A DNA stretch of 64,000 bases from positions 1,116,001 to 1,180,000 of the forward strand of contig NZ_CP114054.1 in the NCBI RefSeq assembly GCF_026967575.1, given 5' to 3'. This document shows, one piece after another, positions 1 to 10,857 of the stretch (positions are counted from its first letter, which is position 1; each line of letters starts with the position of its first letter). The position numbers were made by a program, and so were the translations under genes. The notes under the pieces are model-generated. The model worked only from the letters and a program-made list of their open reading frames with translations. It had not been told where the DNA came from and did no database searches. This DNA is from Aurantiacibacter sp. MUD11. GTDB taxonomy: Bacteria > Pseudomonadota > Alphaproteobacteria > Sphingomonadales > Sphingomonadaceae.

Positions 1-239
1 GAATCGACACTGGTGCCGGCCAGCTTCTCGGCCCGCTCCAGCGCGTCGCGCACGGCATAGGTGGCGGCGGCCATGTCGACCACATAGCCGCGCTTGATGC
101 CCTGGCTGGCGCGATGACCACTGCCCAGCACCTGCATCTCGCCACCTTCGGTCAGCGCGGCGATGATCGCGGACACGCGGAAGGAACCGATGTTCACCGC
201 GCCGAATACGCGGGCGATGCGCTGTTGTCCCGTCGCCAT
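1..239 (-). CDS. ftsA: Cell division protein FtsA, N-terminal part (cut by window edge)
   Basis: FtsA is the actin-like protein that tethers FtsZ to the inner membrane and recruits later division proteins. Only the first 79 codons are here. The translation begins MATGQQRIARVFGAVNIGSF and continues with GIKRGYVVDMAAATYAVRDA, the phosphate-1 region and first helices of the FtsA/SHS2 fold. The ATG at 239 overlaps the ftsQ stop by one base (TGATG), which supports the start and suggests translational coupling. ftsZ would be expected next, beyond the left edge. The identification rests on this short sequence and on its place at the end of the dcw cluster. Confidence 0.93.
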   Translation of the reverse strand, partial: MATGQQRIARVFGAVNIGSFRVSAIIAALTEGGEMQVLGSGHRASQGIKRGYVVDMAAATYAVRDALERAEKLAGTSVD

Positions 240-1204
240 CAGGCTTCCCCTTCCTCTTCGGCTTCTTCGGCTTCTTCAGCCTCTTCCGCCGGTTCATCCT
301 GTTGTTGCAGCTGCAGCTCCTGTTGTTCGGCCCGTCCCGGCACGCGCATGTACATGCGCGGCGGGTTGCGCATGTCGAAGCTGACCACCTCGCCGCCGAT
401 CAGGCGGTGCACGCCATCGGCCTGAGCGAAACTGATCAGCGCGGCGGCGGCCCGGTCCGACCCTTCGGGCAGCGCCAGCCGCTGGTCCGTCTCGAAGGTC
501 AGGTTCCAGCGCCGGTTGCCGACCCATTCGGCGCCGGTAACGCGGCCCTTCAGGGCAGGCGCGGCGTCGAGCAGGCGCTCCAGTGCCTCCACCTGCGATT
601 GTGCGCCCGGCCCCTCGATCAGCAGGTACTCGGCGGCATCGCTGGTCGAGATCGGTTCCAGCTCCACGCCCGAAGGATCGATCAGCACCAGCCGGTCGGC
701 GCGGCGCAGCACGGCGTGCGGTTCGCGCTCGATGATGTTGACCACCAGCACGTCGGGCAGCTGGCGTGAGACGCGGGCATCCTTCACCCACGGCAGGGTC
801 AGCAGGTCTTCACGCAGTCCTTCGGTATCGACGCGCGTCATGGCGAGATTCTGCTGGCCGAACGCCATCTCGTAGATGGTGTTGACGTTCATCCGCTCGA
901 CGCCCTGCGGTTCGACGTGGCGTAGCTTGAAGCCGGCATTGCTGGCCATGTGCGCCACCTGATTGGCCGCGACCGTCGTCGCGCCGGAAACCTGCGCGAC
1001 GAATACCGCCAGCGCCACGGCCCCGCCCAGGATCAGCACGGTGAAGGCTCGCTGCACCTGCTCGGTGGTAAACGGTAGCAGCGCCAACGCACGGCCCAGC
1101 AGCGACTGGCCCTTGTTGCGCGCCGAGCGGACCTTCCGCGTGGTGCCGGCCTTGCGCGCCTGCCGCCGTACGCCCTGCGTCTTGCGGGTGTTCTTCCTGG
1201 CCAT
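239..1204 (-). CDS. ftsQ: Cell division protein FtsQ
   Basis: FtsQ (DivIB) is a bitopic divisome protein that bridges early cytoplasmic and late periplasmic division proteins. The 321-residue product has a very basic N-terminus (MARKNTRKTQGVRRQARKAG), one membrane segment near residues 48-70 (AFTVLILGGAVALAVFVAQV), then a POTRA-type domain and the FtsQ beta domain, including LPWVKDARVSRQLPDVLVV. I chose ATG 1204, one base into the ddl stop, over an upstream in-frame ATG that would overlap ddl by 51 bases. The last 25 or so residues are odd: a Gln-rich stretch followed by a repeated Glu/Glu/Ala tail coded by near-perfect 9-bp repeats (about 243-290). Confidence 0.93.
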   Translation of the reverse strand: MARKNTRKTQGVRRQARKAGTTRKVRSARNKGQSLLGRALALLPFTTEQVQRAFTVLILGGAVALAVFVAQVSGATTVAANQVAHMASNAGFKLRHVEPQGVERMNVNTIYEMAFGQQNLAMTRVDTEGLREDLLTLPWVKDARVSRQLPDVLVVNIIEREPHAVLRRADRLVLIDPSGVELEPISTSDAAEYLLIEGPGAQSQVEALERLLDAAPALKGRVTGAEWVGNRRWNLTFETDQRLALPEGSDRAAAALISFAQADGVHRLIGGEVVSFDMRNPPRMYMRVPGRAEQQELQLQQQDEPAEEAEEAEEAEEEGEA

Positions 1205-2163
1205 CAGCCCAGCTTCCCCGCGCGCCGTAGCGCGTCCTCGACGATCAGCTCGCACAGCTGCGGGTATTCGATGCCGCAGGCCTTGGCCTGTTCGGGCACC
1301 AGGCTGAGCGGGGTCATGCCCGGCTGGGTGTTGGTTTCGAGCAGGAACAGGCCTGCTTCGCCGCGTTCGTCATCCCAGCGATAGTCCGACCGCGAAACGC
1401 CCTCGCAGCCCAGCCGCTGGTGCGCCTGCAAGGCATATTCGAGGCACAACCGCTCGATCTCCGGCGGCAGGTCCGCCGGGAAGATGTGCTGCGTCCGGCC
1501 CTCGGTGTACTTGTTCTCGTAATCGTAGAACCCGCTGGCGACGATCAGCTCGGTCACCCCGAGCGCGCGCGGCCCCTCACCGGTGTCGATCACCGCCGTG
1601 GTCAGTTCACGCCCGCGAATGAAGGGTTCGGCGAGCAACTGCTTGAAGTCCTGCCACGGCCCCTTGGCATCGCGGCTGATAGGATTGCCGCAATCGCTGT
1701 CATCGGTGACGATGGCCACGCCCACGCTGCTGCCCTCGTTCACGGGCTTGAGCACATAGGGCCGCGCGACCGGATCGCCTTCGTAGAGTTCTTCCGACTT
1801 CACTACGCGGCCACCGGGCATAGGGATGCCGTGCGGCACCAGCGCGTGCTTGGTCAGTTCCTTGTCGATGGCGATGACCGAGGTGGCGAGCCCGGCGTGG
1901 GTATAGGGAATGCCCATCAGGTCGAGCATGCCCTGCACCGTGCCATCCTCACCCGGCGCGCCATGCAGCGCGTTGAACACGACGTCCGGCGCGGCCTCGC
2001 GGATCTTCGCGGCCACGTCGCGGTCCATGTCGAGCCGCGTCACGCGGTAGCCAAGGCTTTCCAGCGCATCGGCCACGCCCTTGCCCGACATGAGCGAGAC
2101 TTCGCGCTCATTGGCCCAGCCGCCCATCAGGACGAGGATGTGGGGGGATCCCAGACGCGGCAT
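1204..2163 (-). CDS. ddl: D-alanine--D-alanine ligase
   Basis: Ddl is a cytoplasmic ATP-grasp ligase that joins two D-Ala to make the dipeptide MurF adds to UDP-MurNAc-tripeptide. The 319-residue protein has the expected parts: LMGGWANEREVSLMSG at the N-terminus, NALHGAPGEDGTVQGMLDLM, the ATP-binding KPVNEGSSVGV, and a C-terminal metal-binding LLETNTQPGMTPLSLVPEQA. Length is normal for the DdlB type found in dcw clusters. It starts 3 bases after the murB stop and ends overlapping the ftsQ start by one base, so it is surely in the same operon. Confidence 0.96.
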   Translation of the reverse strand: MPRLGSPHILVLMGGWANEREVSLMSGKGVADALESLGYRVTRLDMDRDVAAKIREAAPDVVFNALHGAPGEDGTVQGMLDLMGIPYTHAGLATSVIAIDKELTKHALVPHGIPMPGGRVVKSEELYEGDPVARPYVLKPVNEGSSVGVAIVTDDSDCGNPISRDAKGPWQDFKQLLAEPFIRGRELTTAVIDTGEGPRALGVTELIVASGFYDYENKYTEGRTQHIFPADLPPEIERLCLEYALQAHQRLGCEGVSRSDYRWDDERGEAGLFLLETNTQPGMTPLSLVPEQAKACGIEYPQLCELIVEDALRRAGKLG

Positions 2164-2166
2164 GAC

Positions 2167-3126
2167 TTACGGCCTCCCCACGCGCTGGATTTCCCATTCC
2201 AGCGTCACACCGGTCTTCTCCGCCACGCGGCGGCGAACTTCTTCGCCCAGCCCCTCGATATCGGCGCTGGTGGCATCGCCGGTGTTGATCAGGAAATTGG
2301 TGTGCTTCTCGCTCACTTGCGCACCGCCCATCTTCAGGCCGCGGCACCCAGCCTCGTCGACCAGTTGCCAGGCCTTTGCGCCTTCGGGATTCTTGAACGT
2401 GGAGCCGCCCGTCTTGGTACGCAGCGGCTGCGATTTCTCGCGCTCTTCGGCGATCCGGTCCATTTCCGCGCCGATTGCCGCCGGGTCGCCGGGCACGCCC
2501 TTGAAGCGTGCGGCGACCACGATGGCGCCATCGGGCAGGCGCGAGTGGCGATAGGAATATTCGAGGTCTTCCACCGGCAGGGTAACAAGGTTGCCGCCGG
2601 GCAGGACCACGTCGCAATCGACCAGGATGTCGGCCACCTCGCGGCCATAGGCCCCGCCGTTCATGCGCACGAAGCCGCCGACCGTGCCGGGAATGCCGCG
2701 CAGGAATTCCATCCCCGCGATCCCCGCATCGCGCGCTTGCGAGGCGACGAGGATGCCGGGCGCACCGCCACCGCATTCGAGCACGCAATCGCGCTTCACC
2801 TCGACGCAGGAGAACGGCTTGCCCAGCCGCACGACCACGCCGGGAACCCCGCCATCGCGGATGATGAGGTTGGAGCCGAGACCCAGCGCCATCACCGGCG
2901 TGCCGGGCTCCAGCTTCGACATGAAGGAAACGAGATCGTCGAGGTCGGCAGGTTCGAACAGCCAGTCGGCCTTGCCGCCGCTCTTGAACCAGACCATCTT
3001 GGCCAGCGAGGCGTCCGCCGTCAGCGTGCCGCGCACGTCGCGCGGCACGAAGCCGCTGCCGCCGGCGCCCTCGGCCGAACCGGGCGCGCCACTGACCCAC
3101 AGGTTTTCACCGGGCTGCCGCGTCAT
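2167..3126 (-). CDS. murB: UDP-N-acetylmuramate dehydrogenase MurB
   Basis: MurB is a cytoplasmic flavoenzyme that reduces UDP-GlcNAc-enolpyruvate to UDP-MurNAc with NADPH. The 319-residue product shows the FAD-binding VCMH-type domain ([14 protein letters not shown]), [20 protein letters not shown], the catalytic serine segment [20 protein letters not shown] and [16 protein letters not shown] near the C-terminus. The ATG at 3126 overlaps the murC stop in an ATGA of 4 bases. Upstream in-frame ATG codons would lie deep inside murC. It belongs to the type I MurB family, as expected in proteobacteria. Confidence 0.96.
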   Translation of the reverse strand: MTRQPGENLWVSGAPGSAEGAGGSGFVPRDVRGTLTADASLAKMVWFKSGGKADWLFEPADLDDLVSFMSKLEPGTPVMALGLGSNLIIRDGGVPGVVVRLGKPFSCVEVKRDCVLECGGGAPGILVASQARDAGIAGMEFLRGIPGTVGGFVRMNGGAYGREVADILVDCDVVLPGGNLVTLPVEDLEYSYRHSRLPDGAIVVAARFKGVPGDPAAIGAEMDRIAEEREKSQPLRTKTGGSTFKNPEGAKAWQLVDEAGCRGLKMGGAQVSEKHTNFLINTGDATSADIEGLGEEVRRRVAEKTGVTLEWEIQRVGRP

Positions 3127-4544
3127 GCGCTGTCTCCCGCACGGTATTTGGCAACTTCGTCGGCCAGTCCCGCGGCCCACTTGGTGATATCGCCTGCACC
3201 AAGGCAGACGACGATATCGCCGGGTGCCAATTCCTCGGCTAGCCGCTGCGCAAGGTCGTCCGGGCCGGTTACCGGCATGGCATGGCGATGGCCGCGTGCC
3301 TTCAGTCCGGCGACCAGCGCGTGTTCGTCCACGCCCTCGATCGGGTCTTCACCGGCAGTATAGACCGGGGCGGCGTAAACCAGGTCAGCGTCACTGAAAG
3401 CGCCCTGAAACTCCTCCAGCAGGTCGCGAAGGCGGGTGAAGCGGTGCGGCTGCACGACGGCGATCACGCGCCCCTTGGCGGCGTCGCGCGCAGCGGACAG
3501 CACGGCGCGGATTTCGACCGGGTGGTGCGCGTAATCGTCGATCACGCGAATGTCCGGCTCGATCGTGCCGACGTGGGTGAATCGCCGCCGCACTCCGCCG
3601 AAGCGCGAGAAACCCTCGCGGATCGTGTCGGGTTCGCAACCCATCTCCAGCGCCACGGCAATTGCCGCGCAGGCATTCTGCACGTTGTGGCGGCCGGGCA
3701 TGGGCAGGGCGATATTCTCGATGCGCAGCTCGCTGCCGTCGCGATTGGTCTGCACCGCGTCGAAGCGCGTGGTGCCGCCGTCAGGCGCGATGTTTTCCGC
3801 CCGCACGTCGGCATGGGGGCTGAAGCCATAGGTGATCACGCGCCGGTCGCGGACCTTGGCGATGACATTCTGGACTTCCGGGTGGTCGATGCACAGCACC
3901 GCCGCACCATAGAAAGGCACGTTTTCGATGAACTGAACGAAGGCGTCCTTCACCGCTTCGAAATCGCCGTAGTGATCGAGGTGTTCGGGATCGATATTGG
4001 TGACCACCGCGATGGTGCCGTCGAGCCGGAGGAAGGAGCCGTCGCTTTCGTCGGCCTCCACCACCATCCACTCGCTGTCACCCAGCCGCGCGTTGGAACC
4101 ATAGCTTTCGATGATGCCGCCGTTGATCACGGTCGGGTCCACCCCGCCCGCGTCCAGCAGCGCGGCGACCATGCTGGTGGTGGTCGTCTTGCCATGGGTG
4201 CCGGCGACGGCAACCGTGCGCTTCAGGCGCATGAGTTCGGCCAGCATTTCCGCGCGGCGCACCACGGGGATGCGCGCTTCTAGTGCGGCGGCGACTTCGG
4301 GATTGCTCCGCTTCACCGCTGTCGAGGTAACAACCACGGCGGCATCACCAAGGTTGGCCGCGTCGTGGCCGATGGTCACCTTGATGCCGCTGTCGCGCAA
4401 GGCCTGAACACGCGCGTTCTCGGCCATGTCGCTGCCCTGCACCGTGTAGCCGAGGTTGGCCATGACTTCGGCAATGCCGGACATGCCGATGCCGCCGATG
4501 CCGACGAAATGGATGGTGCCGATATCGGTACCGATGGCCTTCAT
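3123..4544 (-). CDS. murC: UDP-N-acetylmuramate--L-alanine ligase MurC
   Basis: MurC adds L-alanine to UDP-MurNAc, the first peptide step of the cytoplasmic precursor pathway. The 473 residues start [20 protein letters not shown], a dinucleotide-like N-terminal domain, followed by the Mur ligase ATP loop [16 protein letters not shown], the central [18 protein letters not shown] motif and the C-terminal [15 protein letters not shown]. The start at 4544 overlaps the murG stop by 4 bases. An in-frame ATG upstream would overlap murG by more than 160 bases and was rejected. Length and motifs are normal for the family. Confidence 0.97.
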   Translation of the reverse strand: MKAIGTDIGTIHFVGIGGIGMSGIAEVMANLGYTVQGSDMAENARVQALRDSGIKVTIGHDAANLGDAAVVVTSTAVKRSNPEVAAALEARIPVVRRAEMLAELMRLKRTVAVAGTHGKTTTTSMVAALLDAGGVDPTVINGGIIESYGSNARLGDSEWMVVEADESDGSFLRLDGTIAVVTNIDPEHLDHYGDFEAVKDAFVQFIENVPFYGAAVLCIDHPEVQNVIAKVRDRRVITYGFSPHADVRAENIAPDGGTTRFDAVQTNRDGSELRIENIALPMPGRHNVQNACAAIAVALEMGCEPDTIREGFSRFGGVRRRFTHVGTIEPDIRVIDDYAHHPVEIRAVLSAARDAAKGRVIAVVQPHRFTRLRDLLEEFQGAFSDADLVYAAPVYTAGEDPIEGVDEHALVAGLKARGHRHAMPVTGPDDLAQRLAEELAPGDIVVCLGAGDITKWAAGLADEVAKYRAGDSA

Positions 4545-5740
4545 TCGGAACGCTCCCGCGCGGCGCCCTGCCCCGCTTCGACGTCCTGCGTCGCACCGCG
4601 GGCATTGTTCGAGCCGACGCGGATGACGTCCATCATGTCCGCCCCGCCAAAGCTCTCGACCAGGTCGGCAAGGTCCTTCGCCGCATCGGGGCGGCCGCAA
4701 TTCCATGCCGCGTGGGCCGCATTGGCCAGCGTTTCCGGGCGCTGCGCCATGGCGTTGATCTGCTTGGCCAGTTCCTTGGCCGTGAAGCCATGTTGGCGGA
4801 TCGAGCGCGCACCGCCGGCCTTCACCACTTCGCGAACATTAGCCGCCTGGTGATCGTCGGTGGCAATCGGCAGCGGTACGAGGATCGCCGGACGGCCGAC
4901 CGCCGTCAGTTCGGCAATGGTCGAGGCTCCCGCACGGCCGATGAACAGGTGCGCATCGGCGAGCCGCGCGGCCATGTCCTCGAAATAGGTGGCCAGTTCG
5001 GCGGGAATGTCGTGATTGGCGTAGCGCGCGCGCACGGCGTCAAGGTCTTCCGGGCGGCACTGCTGCGTTACCTGCAGGCGCGCACGCAGGGCAGGCGCGA
5101 GCATCGAGAGGCCATCGGGCACCACTTCGGAAAGCACCCGCGCACCCTGGCTGCCACCGGTCACCAGCACGCGGAACAGGCCATCCTCGGTAAAAGCCGG
5201 GAACGGTTCGTCGCGCAGGCTCAGCACGCCGGGGCGCACCGGGTTGCCGACCAAGTGCGTCTTCGCGAGGTGCTTGGGCTTCAGCCGATCGACATCGGGG
5301 TAGGACGTGGCGATCGCGTTGACGCGGCCCGCCAGCAGGCGGTTCACCCGGCCCAGCACGGCGTTCTGTTCGTGGATGACGGTGGGAATATCCATCGCCT
5401 TCGCGCCTAGCAGCGCGGGCAGCGCGGGATAGCCGCCGAAACCAACCACCGCGCTCGGCTCGAAGCTCTCGTACAGCTGGCGCGACATGCGCCGGCCTTC
5501 CATCACCGACTTGATCGCGCCCGGCCAGCGCAGCGGGTTCTTGCCGAAGCGCCCTGCGGGCAGGACATGGGCGGGGAGGAAATCGGGCTTGCCGGGAATG
5601 GCCGCCCCGCGCTCGTCGGTGATCAGCGCGACGTGGTGGCCACGCCGCTCCAACTCATGCGCCAGCGCGAACGCAGGGGTCAGGTGACCACCGGTGCCTC
5701 CGGCAGCCAGCACGAAATGGCGAGACGATGCCGCCGTCAT
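4541..5740 (-). CDS. murG: UDP-GlcNAc:lipid I GlcNAc transferase MurG
   Basis: MurG is a peripheral membrane GT28 glycosyltransferase that converts lipid I to lipid II. The 399-residue protein opens with [20 protein letters not shown], carrying the glycine-rich GGTGGH loop, then [20 protein letters not shown], the acceptor site, and a C-terminal UDP-GlcNAc site with [18 protein letters not shown] and [20 protein letters not shown]. The extra 30 or so C-terminal residues after the conserved domain ([20 protein letters not shown]) are longer than in E. coli MurG. The start at 5740 overlaps the ftsW stop by 4 bases. Confidence 0.96.
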   Translation of the reverse strand: MTAASSRHFVLAAGGTGGHLTPAFALAHELERRGHHVALITDERGAAIPGKPDFLPAHVLPAGRFGKNPLRWPGAIKSVMEGRRMSRQLYESFEPSAVVGFGGYPALPALLGAKAMDIPTVIHEQNAVLGRVNRLLAGRVNAIATSYPDVDRLKPKHLAKTHLVGNPVRPGVLSLRDEPFPAFTEDGLFRVLVTGGSQGARVLSEVVPDGLSMLAPALRARLQVTQQCRPEDLDAVRARYANHDIPAELATYFEDMAARLADAHLFIGRAGASTIAELTAVGRPAILVPLPIATDDHQAANVREVVKAGGARSIRQHGFTAKELAKQINAMAQRPETLANAAHAAWNCGRPDAAKDLADLVESFGGADMMDVIRVGSNNARGATQDVEAGQGAARERSE

Positions 5741-6960
5741 TGCCCGTCCTCCTTTTCCAGCGCATCGCGCACGTCGAACGGTTCGCGCGCGAGGAAGGGG
5801 TTGCGCCGCGTTACCGCGAGCAGCAGCCCCATGGTGAAACACTGCGCAATTGTCGAGGAGCCACCATAGCTCACCAGCGGCAGAGTCATGCCCTTGCTGG
5901 GGAAAAGCTGCAGGTTGACGAGAATATTGATGAACGCCTGCCCGCCGAACAGCGCGATCAGCCCGCTGGCGGCCAGGATGATGAACAGCCGGTCCTCGTC
6001 CACCAGCCGGATCAGTACGCGCAGGATGATCGCGAGGTAGAGCATCACCACGATGGCGCAGACGATCAGGCCCAGCTCTTCCCCGATGACGGAGAAGATG
6101 TAGTCGGTGTGCGCTTCGGGCAGGCGCATCTTGTTCTCGCCCAGCCAGAAGCCGCTGCCGGTCCAGCCGCCGCCGGTCAGCGTGCGGTTGGCAAGGTCGA
6201 CGTGATCGTAGGCAGAGGGTCCGCCGAAGAAGGAATCGATGCGGTTCCGGGCGTTGTCGTAGGTGAGATAGGCCAGCAGCATGCCGGCTATCCCCGCGCC
6301 CATCAGCATGCCGATGCGCTGCAACGGCAGGCCCGCCAGCATCACCATCACCAGCCATGCGCCGATGAACAGGATCGCCCCGCCCAGGTTGGGCTGCGCC
6401 AGCATCAGCACGGTGATGAAGCCCACCAGCCCGGCGGAAATGCCGATCACCGGCAGCTTGGGGTCGCGCAGTTTCCACGACAGGATCCAGGCCATGGTCA
6501 CGGCGAAGGCGGGCTTCAGGAACTCGCTCGGCTGCACGCCCAGGCCGAAGCGGATCCAGCGTTTCGCGCCGTTCACCTCGTAGCCGATGAAGGGCACCAG
6601 CATCAGCAGCACCAGCATCGCCCCGGCGAAAACGATCGTGCCCCGCCGCAGCAGTTCGCGCGGCACCAGCGAGGTGCCGACCAGCACCAGCAGGCCGAGA
6701 GCCTGCCAGCGGATATGCGCCCAGAAGAAATACAGGTCGGGCAGCGTTTCCTCCGCCGTCGACAGGCGATGCGCACTGGCCGGCGAGGCCGCCGCCACGG
6801 ACAGCGTGCCGACCGCCATCAGCAGCAGCACGAAGAACAGCAGCCAGCGGTCGATCTCGCGCCACCAGATGCGCAGTTCGCGCTTGCGATCCTGCGGCAG
6901 GTTCGGCGGGCGCTTGGGCTTGTCTCCGGCGCGCGGGATATAGAGCTGCGAAGTGCTCAT
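5737..6960 (-). CDS. ftsW: Peptidoglycan polymerase FtsW (SEDS family)
   Basis: FtsW is the septal SEDS-family peptidoglycan glycosyltransferase that works with FtsI. The 407-residue protein has a cytoplasmic basic N-terminus (about residues 1-28) and about ten hydrophobic segments. Family signatures are visible: NGAKRWIRFGLGVQPSEFLK, AQPNLGGAILFIGAWLVMVM, the region AHTDYIFSVIGEELGLI and the C-terminal LPLVSYGGSSTIAQCFTMGL. The ATG at 6960 overlaps the murD stop in ATGA; an in-frame upstream ATG inside murD was rejected. Its partner ftsI lies six genes upstream in the same operon. Confidence 0.96.
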   Translation of the reverse strand: MSTSQLYIPRAGDKPKRPPNLPQDRKRELRIWWREIDRWLLFFVLLLMAVGTLSVAAASPASAHRLSTAEETLPDLYFFWAHIRWQALGLLVLVGTSLVPRELLRRGTIVFAGAMLVLLMLVPFIGYEVNGAKRWIRFGLGVQPSEFLKPAFAVTMAWILSWKLRDPKLPVIGISAGLVGFITVLMLAQPNLGGAILFIGAWLVMVMLAGLPLQRIGMLMGAGIAGMLLAYLTYDNARNRIDSFFGGPSAYDHVDLANRTLTGGGWTGSGFWLGENKMRLPEAHTDYIFSVIGEELGLIVCAIVVMLYLAIILRVLIRLVDEDRLFIILAASGLIALFGGQAFINILVNLQLFPSKGMTLPLVSYGGSSTIAQCFTMGLLLAVTRRNPFLAREPFDVRDALEKEDGQ

Positions 6961-8314
6961 GCCGCCGACCTCGCATCGAAGCCGCATTCGACGGGGGTCG
7001 CGTTGCAGCCGATCTGCGCGGCCAGTTCGCGGAAGGTCTCGCCGCGCGCCTCGTAGTCGCGGAACTGGTCGAAGCTGGCGCAAGCCGGGCTGAGCAGGAT
7101 GACGTCCCCGCAGTCGGCCGCGGCCACTGCGCGGCGAACCGCCTCGGCCATCAGCTCGCAGCGTTCGACCCGCACGTGCGGCTCCAGCAGGTCGGCGAAC
7201 ATCGGACCGGCCTCGCCGATGGTGTAGGCGCAGGCGACATTGCCGAAATGCGGCTTGCAGTCGTTCAGTGTCGGCTCTTTCGCCAGTCCGCCGCAGATCC
7301 AGTGGATGCGCGGCCCCGCGCCTTCGGGCGGATAGGCCGCCAGCGCCGGGGCGGTGGAGGCCGGGTTGGTCGCCTTGCTGTCGTTGACGAAGAGGACGCC
7401 GTTGCAGCTACCCATCCGCTCCATCCGGTGCGGCAGGCCGCCAAAGCTGGCGAGGCCCTGGAGCACCTGTTCGCGGGTGAGGCCCATGCGCTGCGCCAGC
7501 GCGGCGGCGATGGCGGCGTTCTGCAGGTTGTGCGGGCCTTGCAGGCTCGGCCAGTCCTGCTGGTGGGGCTCCCATGCCCAGGCATCGACGCAGACGGCAT
7601 TGCCTTCCGGACGCCGGGCCGCCTCGGCCTGTTGCACCGCGCTGGTCGGCGCGTCCTCGCAGCCGAACACGGCGAACTGGTCGACACCCTGCATCGCGAA
7701 CAGCCGCCCCTTGGCAAAAGCATAGGCGGCAAAATCGTCATAGCGATCGAGGTGGTCGGGGGTGATGTTGATCAGCGCCGCCGCGTCGCAGGCCAGCGAG
7801 CGCGTGAGGTCGATCTGGTAGCTGGACAGCTCGAACACGTAGACGCCGCCCGCTTCCAGCGGCTGCTGCCCCAGCACGGGCAGGCCGATGTTGCCGCCCA
7901 GGCGCGCAGGCACGCCCGCCTGATCCAGCAGGTGATGCGTCAAGGCGGTGGTGGTCGACTTGCCGTTGGTGCCGGTGATGCCGATCACCCGGTGCGCGGG
8001 CAGTTCCGGCCGGGCAAGCGCGAACAGCTCGATGTCGCCGATCACGGGCACGCCGGCAGCGGCGGCGCGCGCGGCAATCGGATGGGTGTTGAGCGGCACT
8101 CCGGGCGAGACGACAATCCCGTCGAACCCGACCAGTTTGATCTCCAGCGGGTCCGCCAACTCAGCGCGACCTGCCAGTTCCTCGCGCGGTTCCTCGCGCC
8201 GGTCCCAGGCCGTCACCTCGGCGCCGCTGGCCAGCAGCGTTTCCACCGTGGCCATCCCGGAACGGGCGAGCCCGAGCACGCAGTATTTCTTGCCGGAAAA
8301 GACCTTTGCCGTGA

Positions 8315-8318
<4 letters not shown>
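6957..8318 (-). CDS. murD: UDP-N-acetylmuramoylalanine--D-glutamate ligase MurD
   Basis: MurD adds D-glutamate to UDP-MurNAc-L-Ala in the cytoplasm. The 453-residue product starts at a GTG (8318) that overlaps the mraY TGA by 4 bases and reads [20 protein letters not shown], a typical MurD N-terminus. The ATP loop is [20 protein letters not shown], the central motif [20 protein letters not shown], and [20 protein letters not shown] is the conserved segment of the third domain. The GTG fits the overlap pattern of the cluster; the next in-frame ATG ([10 protein letters not shown]) would cut into the first beta strand. Confidence 0.95.
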
Positions 8319-9388
<1,070 letters not shown>

Positions 9389-9399
9389 GGGCGCGCGCG

Positions 9400-10857
9400 T
9401 CAGCCTTCCCTGGCCGTGAAATGATCCACCACGCGGGCCAGTCCTACCGAATTGGAACCCTTCACCAGCACGGCGTCACCGCCTGCCAGCCCGAACTCCT
9501 GCAAAGCTGCAATTGCCTCGCCCGCATTGCTGCAATGGGCAAAGGAGGGGGCCTTGCCAAGCGGTCCGGCGGCAAATTTCCCCATTTCCCGCGCGAGGGC
9601 GGACATCTCGTCGCCCACCAGCACCGCGTGGTCGATACCGGCATCGGTGATCGGACCAAGCAGCTGCGCGTGGAAGCGCTCGGCGAAATCGCCCAGTTCC
9701 TTCATGCTGCCGAGCACCGCGATGCGGCGCGTGGCAGGCGTCTGCCCCAGCTGCGCCAGCGTGGCGCGCATGGAAGCGGGATTGGCGTTGTAGCTTTCGT
9801 CGATGATCAGCGCGTGGCCGCCGGGCACCTTGGCACGCAGTCGGGCACCGCGACCCTTCAGGCCGCCCATTTCCGCCAGCGCCAGCCCGGCAGCGCCGAT
9901 GTCGCCGCCCACGGCATGGACAGCGGCCATCACGCACAATGCATTGTCGATCCAGTGTTCGCCCGGCTCCGCCACGGTGAAGCACAGCCGCATGTCGCCC
10001 ATCGCCGCCGTCACCAGCGAGCCGCCGGTGCCATCGGGCACGGCATCGAGCAGGCGCATGTCGGCATCGGGCGAGCGGCCGAAGGAGACGACCTTCGCGC
10101 CCTGCTTCTCCGCAGCGCTGCGCAGCTGGTCGGCCCAGTCGCTGTCGGCAGGGATCACGGCCGTGCCGCCCTCCACCAGTCCGTCGAAGATCTCGGCCTT
10201 GGCGTCGGCAATCGCCTCCATGCTGCCGAGGTTCTCGATATGCGCCGGGGCGATGGTGGTGATGACGGCGACGTGCGGACGCACCTGCGTGGTCAGCCCG
10301 GTAATCTCGTTCGCATGGTTCATGCCCATTTCGAACACGCCGAAACGGCTGCGCGCAGGCATGCGCGACAGGCTCAGCGGCACGCCGACGTGGTTGTTGT
10401 AGCTGCGCACGCTGCGGTGCGCGGCGCCGCGGCTGGAGCGTTCGAGCGCGGTGAAGATGGCTTCCTTGACCCCGGTCTTGCCGACCGAGCCGGTGACGCC
10501 GACGATCTTCGCATTCACGCGCTCGCGCGCGACGCGGGCCAGCGCCTTCAGCGCCTCGGTCGTGTCGGCGACACGGACGTGCGGGTAATCGACCTCGCGG
10601 TCCACCAGAGCAGCGGCAGCGCCGTTGGCGAAGGCCTTGTCGATGAAACGATGCCCGTCCATCGCCTCGCCCTTCAGCGCGACGAACAGGTCTCCGCCGA
10701 CAACGTCGCGGCTGTCCATTTCGACGCCGCTAACCTGAAATTCACCATAAGCGGTCCCGCCTGTAGCGGCGGCGATTTCGGCAGAGGTCCACAGGGCGAG
10801 GCGCGGCGCGTCGCCGGCGGTGCGCGGCCAGCGCATGGTCTTGAGCAGCGCGCTCAC
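9400..10857 (-). CDS. murF: UDP-MurNAc-tripeptide--D-alanyl-D-alanine ligase MurF
   Basis: MurF completes the cytoplasmic pentapeptide by adding D-Ala-D-Ala. The 485-residue protein contains an N-terminal UDP-binding domain ([13 protein letters not shown]), the ATP loop [20 protein letters not shown], the conserved [20 protein letters not shown] and [20 protein letters not shown], and [20 protein letters not shown] in the C-terminal domain. I chose GTG 10857 (reading [10 protein letters not shown]) because it makes a 4-base GTGA overlap with murE. The alternative is ATG 10836, seven codons later, leaving an 17-base gap. The function is secure either way. Confidence 0.95.
   Translation of the reverse strand: MSALLKTMRWPRTAGDAPRLALWTSAEIAAATGGTAYGEFQVSGVEMDSRDVVGGDLFVALKGEAMDGHRFIDKAFANGAAAALVDREVDYPHVRVADTTEALKALARVARERVNAKIVGVTGSVGKTGVKEAIFTALERSSRGAAHRSVRSYNNHVGVPLSLSRMPARSRFGVFEMGMNHANEITGLTTQVRPHVAVITTIAPAHIENLGSMEAIADAKAEIFDGLVEGGTAVIPADSDWADQLRSAAEKQGAKVVSFGRSPDADMRLLDAVPDGTGGSLVTAAMGDMRLCFTVAEPGEHWIDNALCVMAAVHAVGGDIGAAGLALAEMGGLKGRGARLRAKVPGGHALIIDESYNANPASMRATLAQLGQTPATRRIAVLGSMKELGDFAERFHAQLLGPITDAGIDHAVLVGDEMSALAREMGKFAAGPLGKAPSFAHCSNAGEAIAALQEFGLAGGDAVLVKGSNSVGLARVVDHFTAREG

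Noticed and set aside
243-290. Repeat at the end of ftsQ as an assembly artefact
   Set aside because: The frame is kept across the repeat and the stop overlaps the ftsA start exactly as at other junctions, so the sequence is coherent.
1420-3363. A 647-codon open frame on the plus strand opposite ddl, murB and murC
   Set aside because: It is an antisense shadow of high-GC genes with strong codon bias; the minus-strand products have full family motifs and the antisense product has none.
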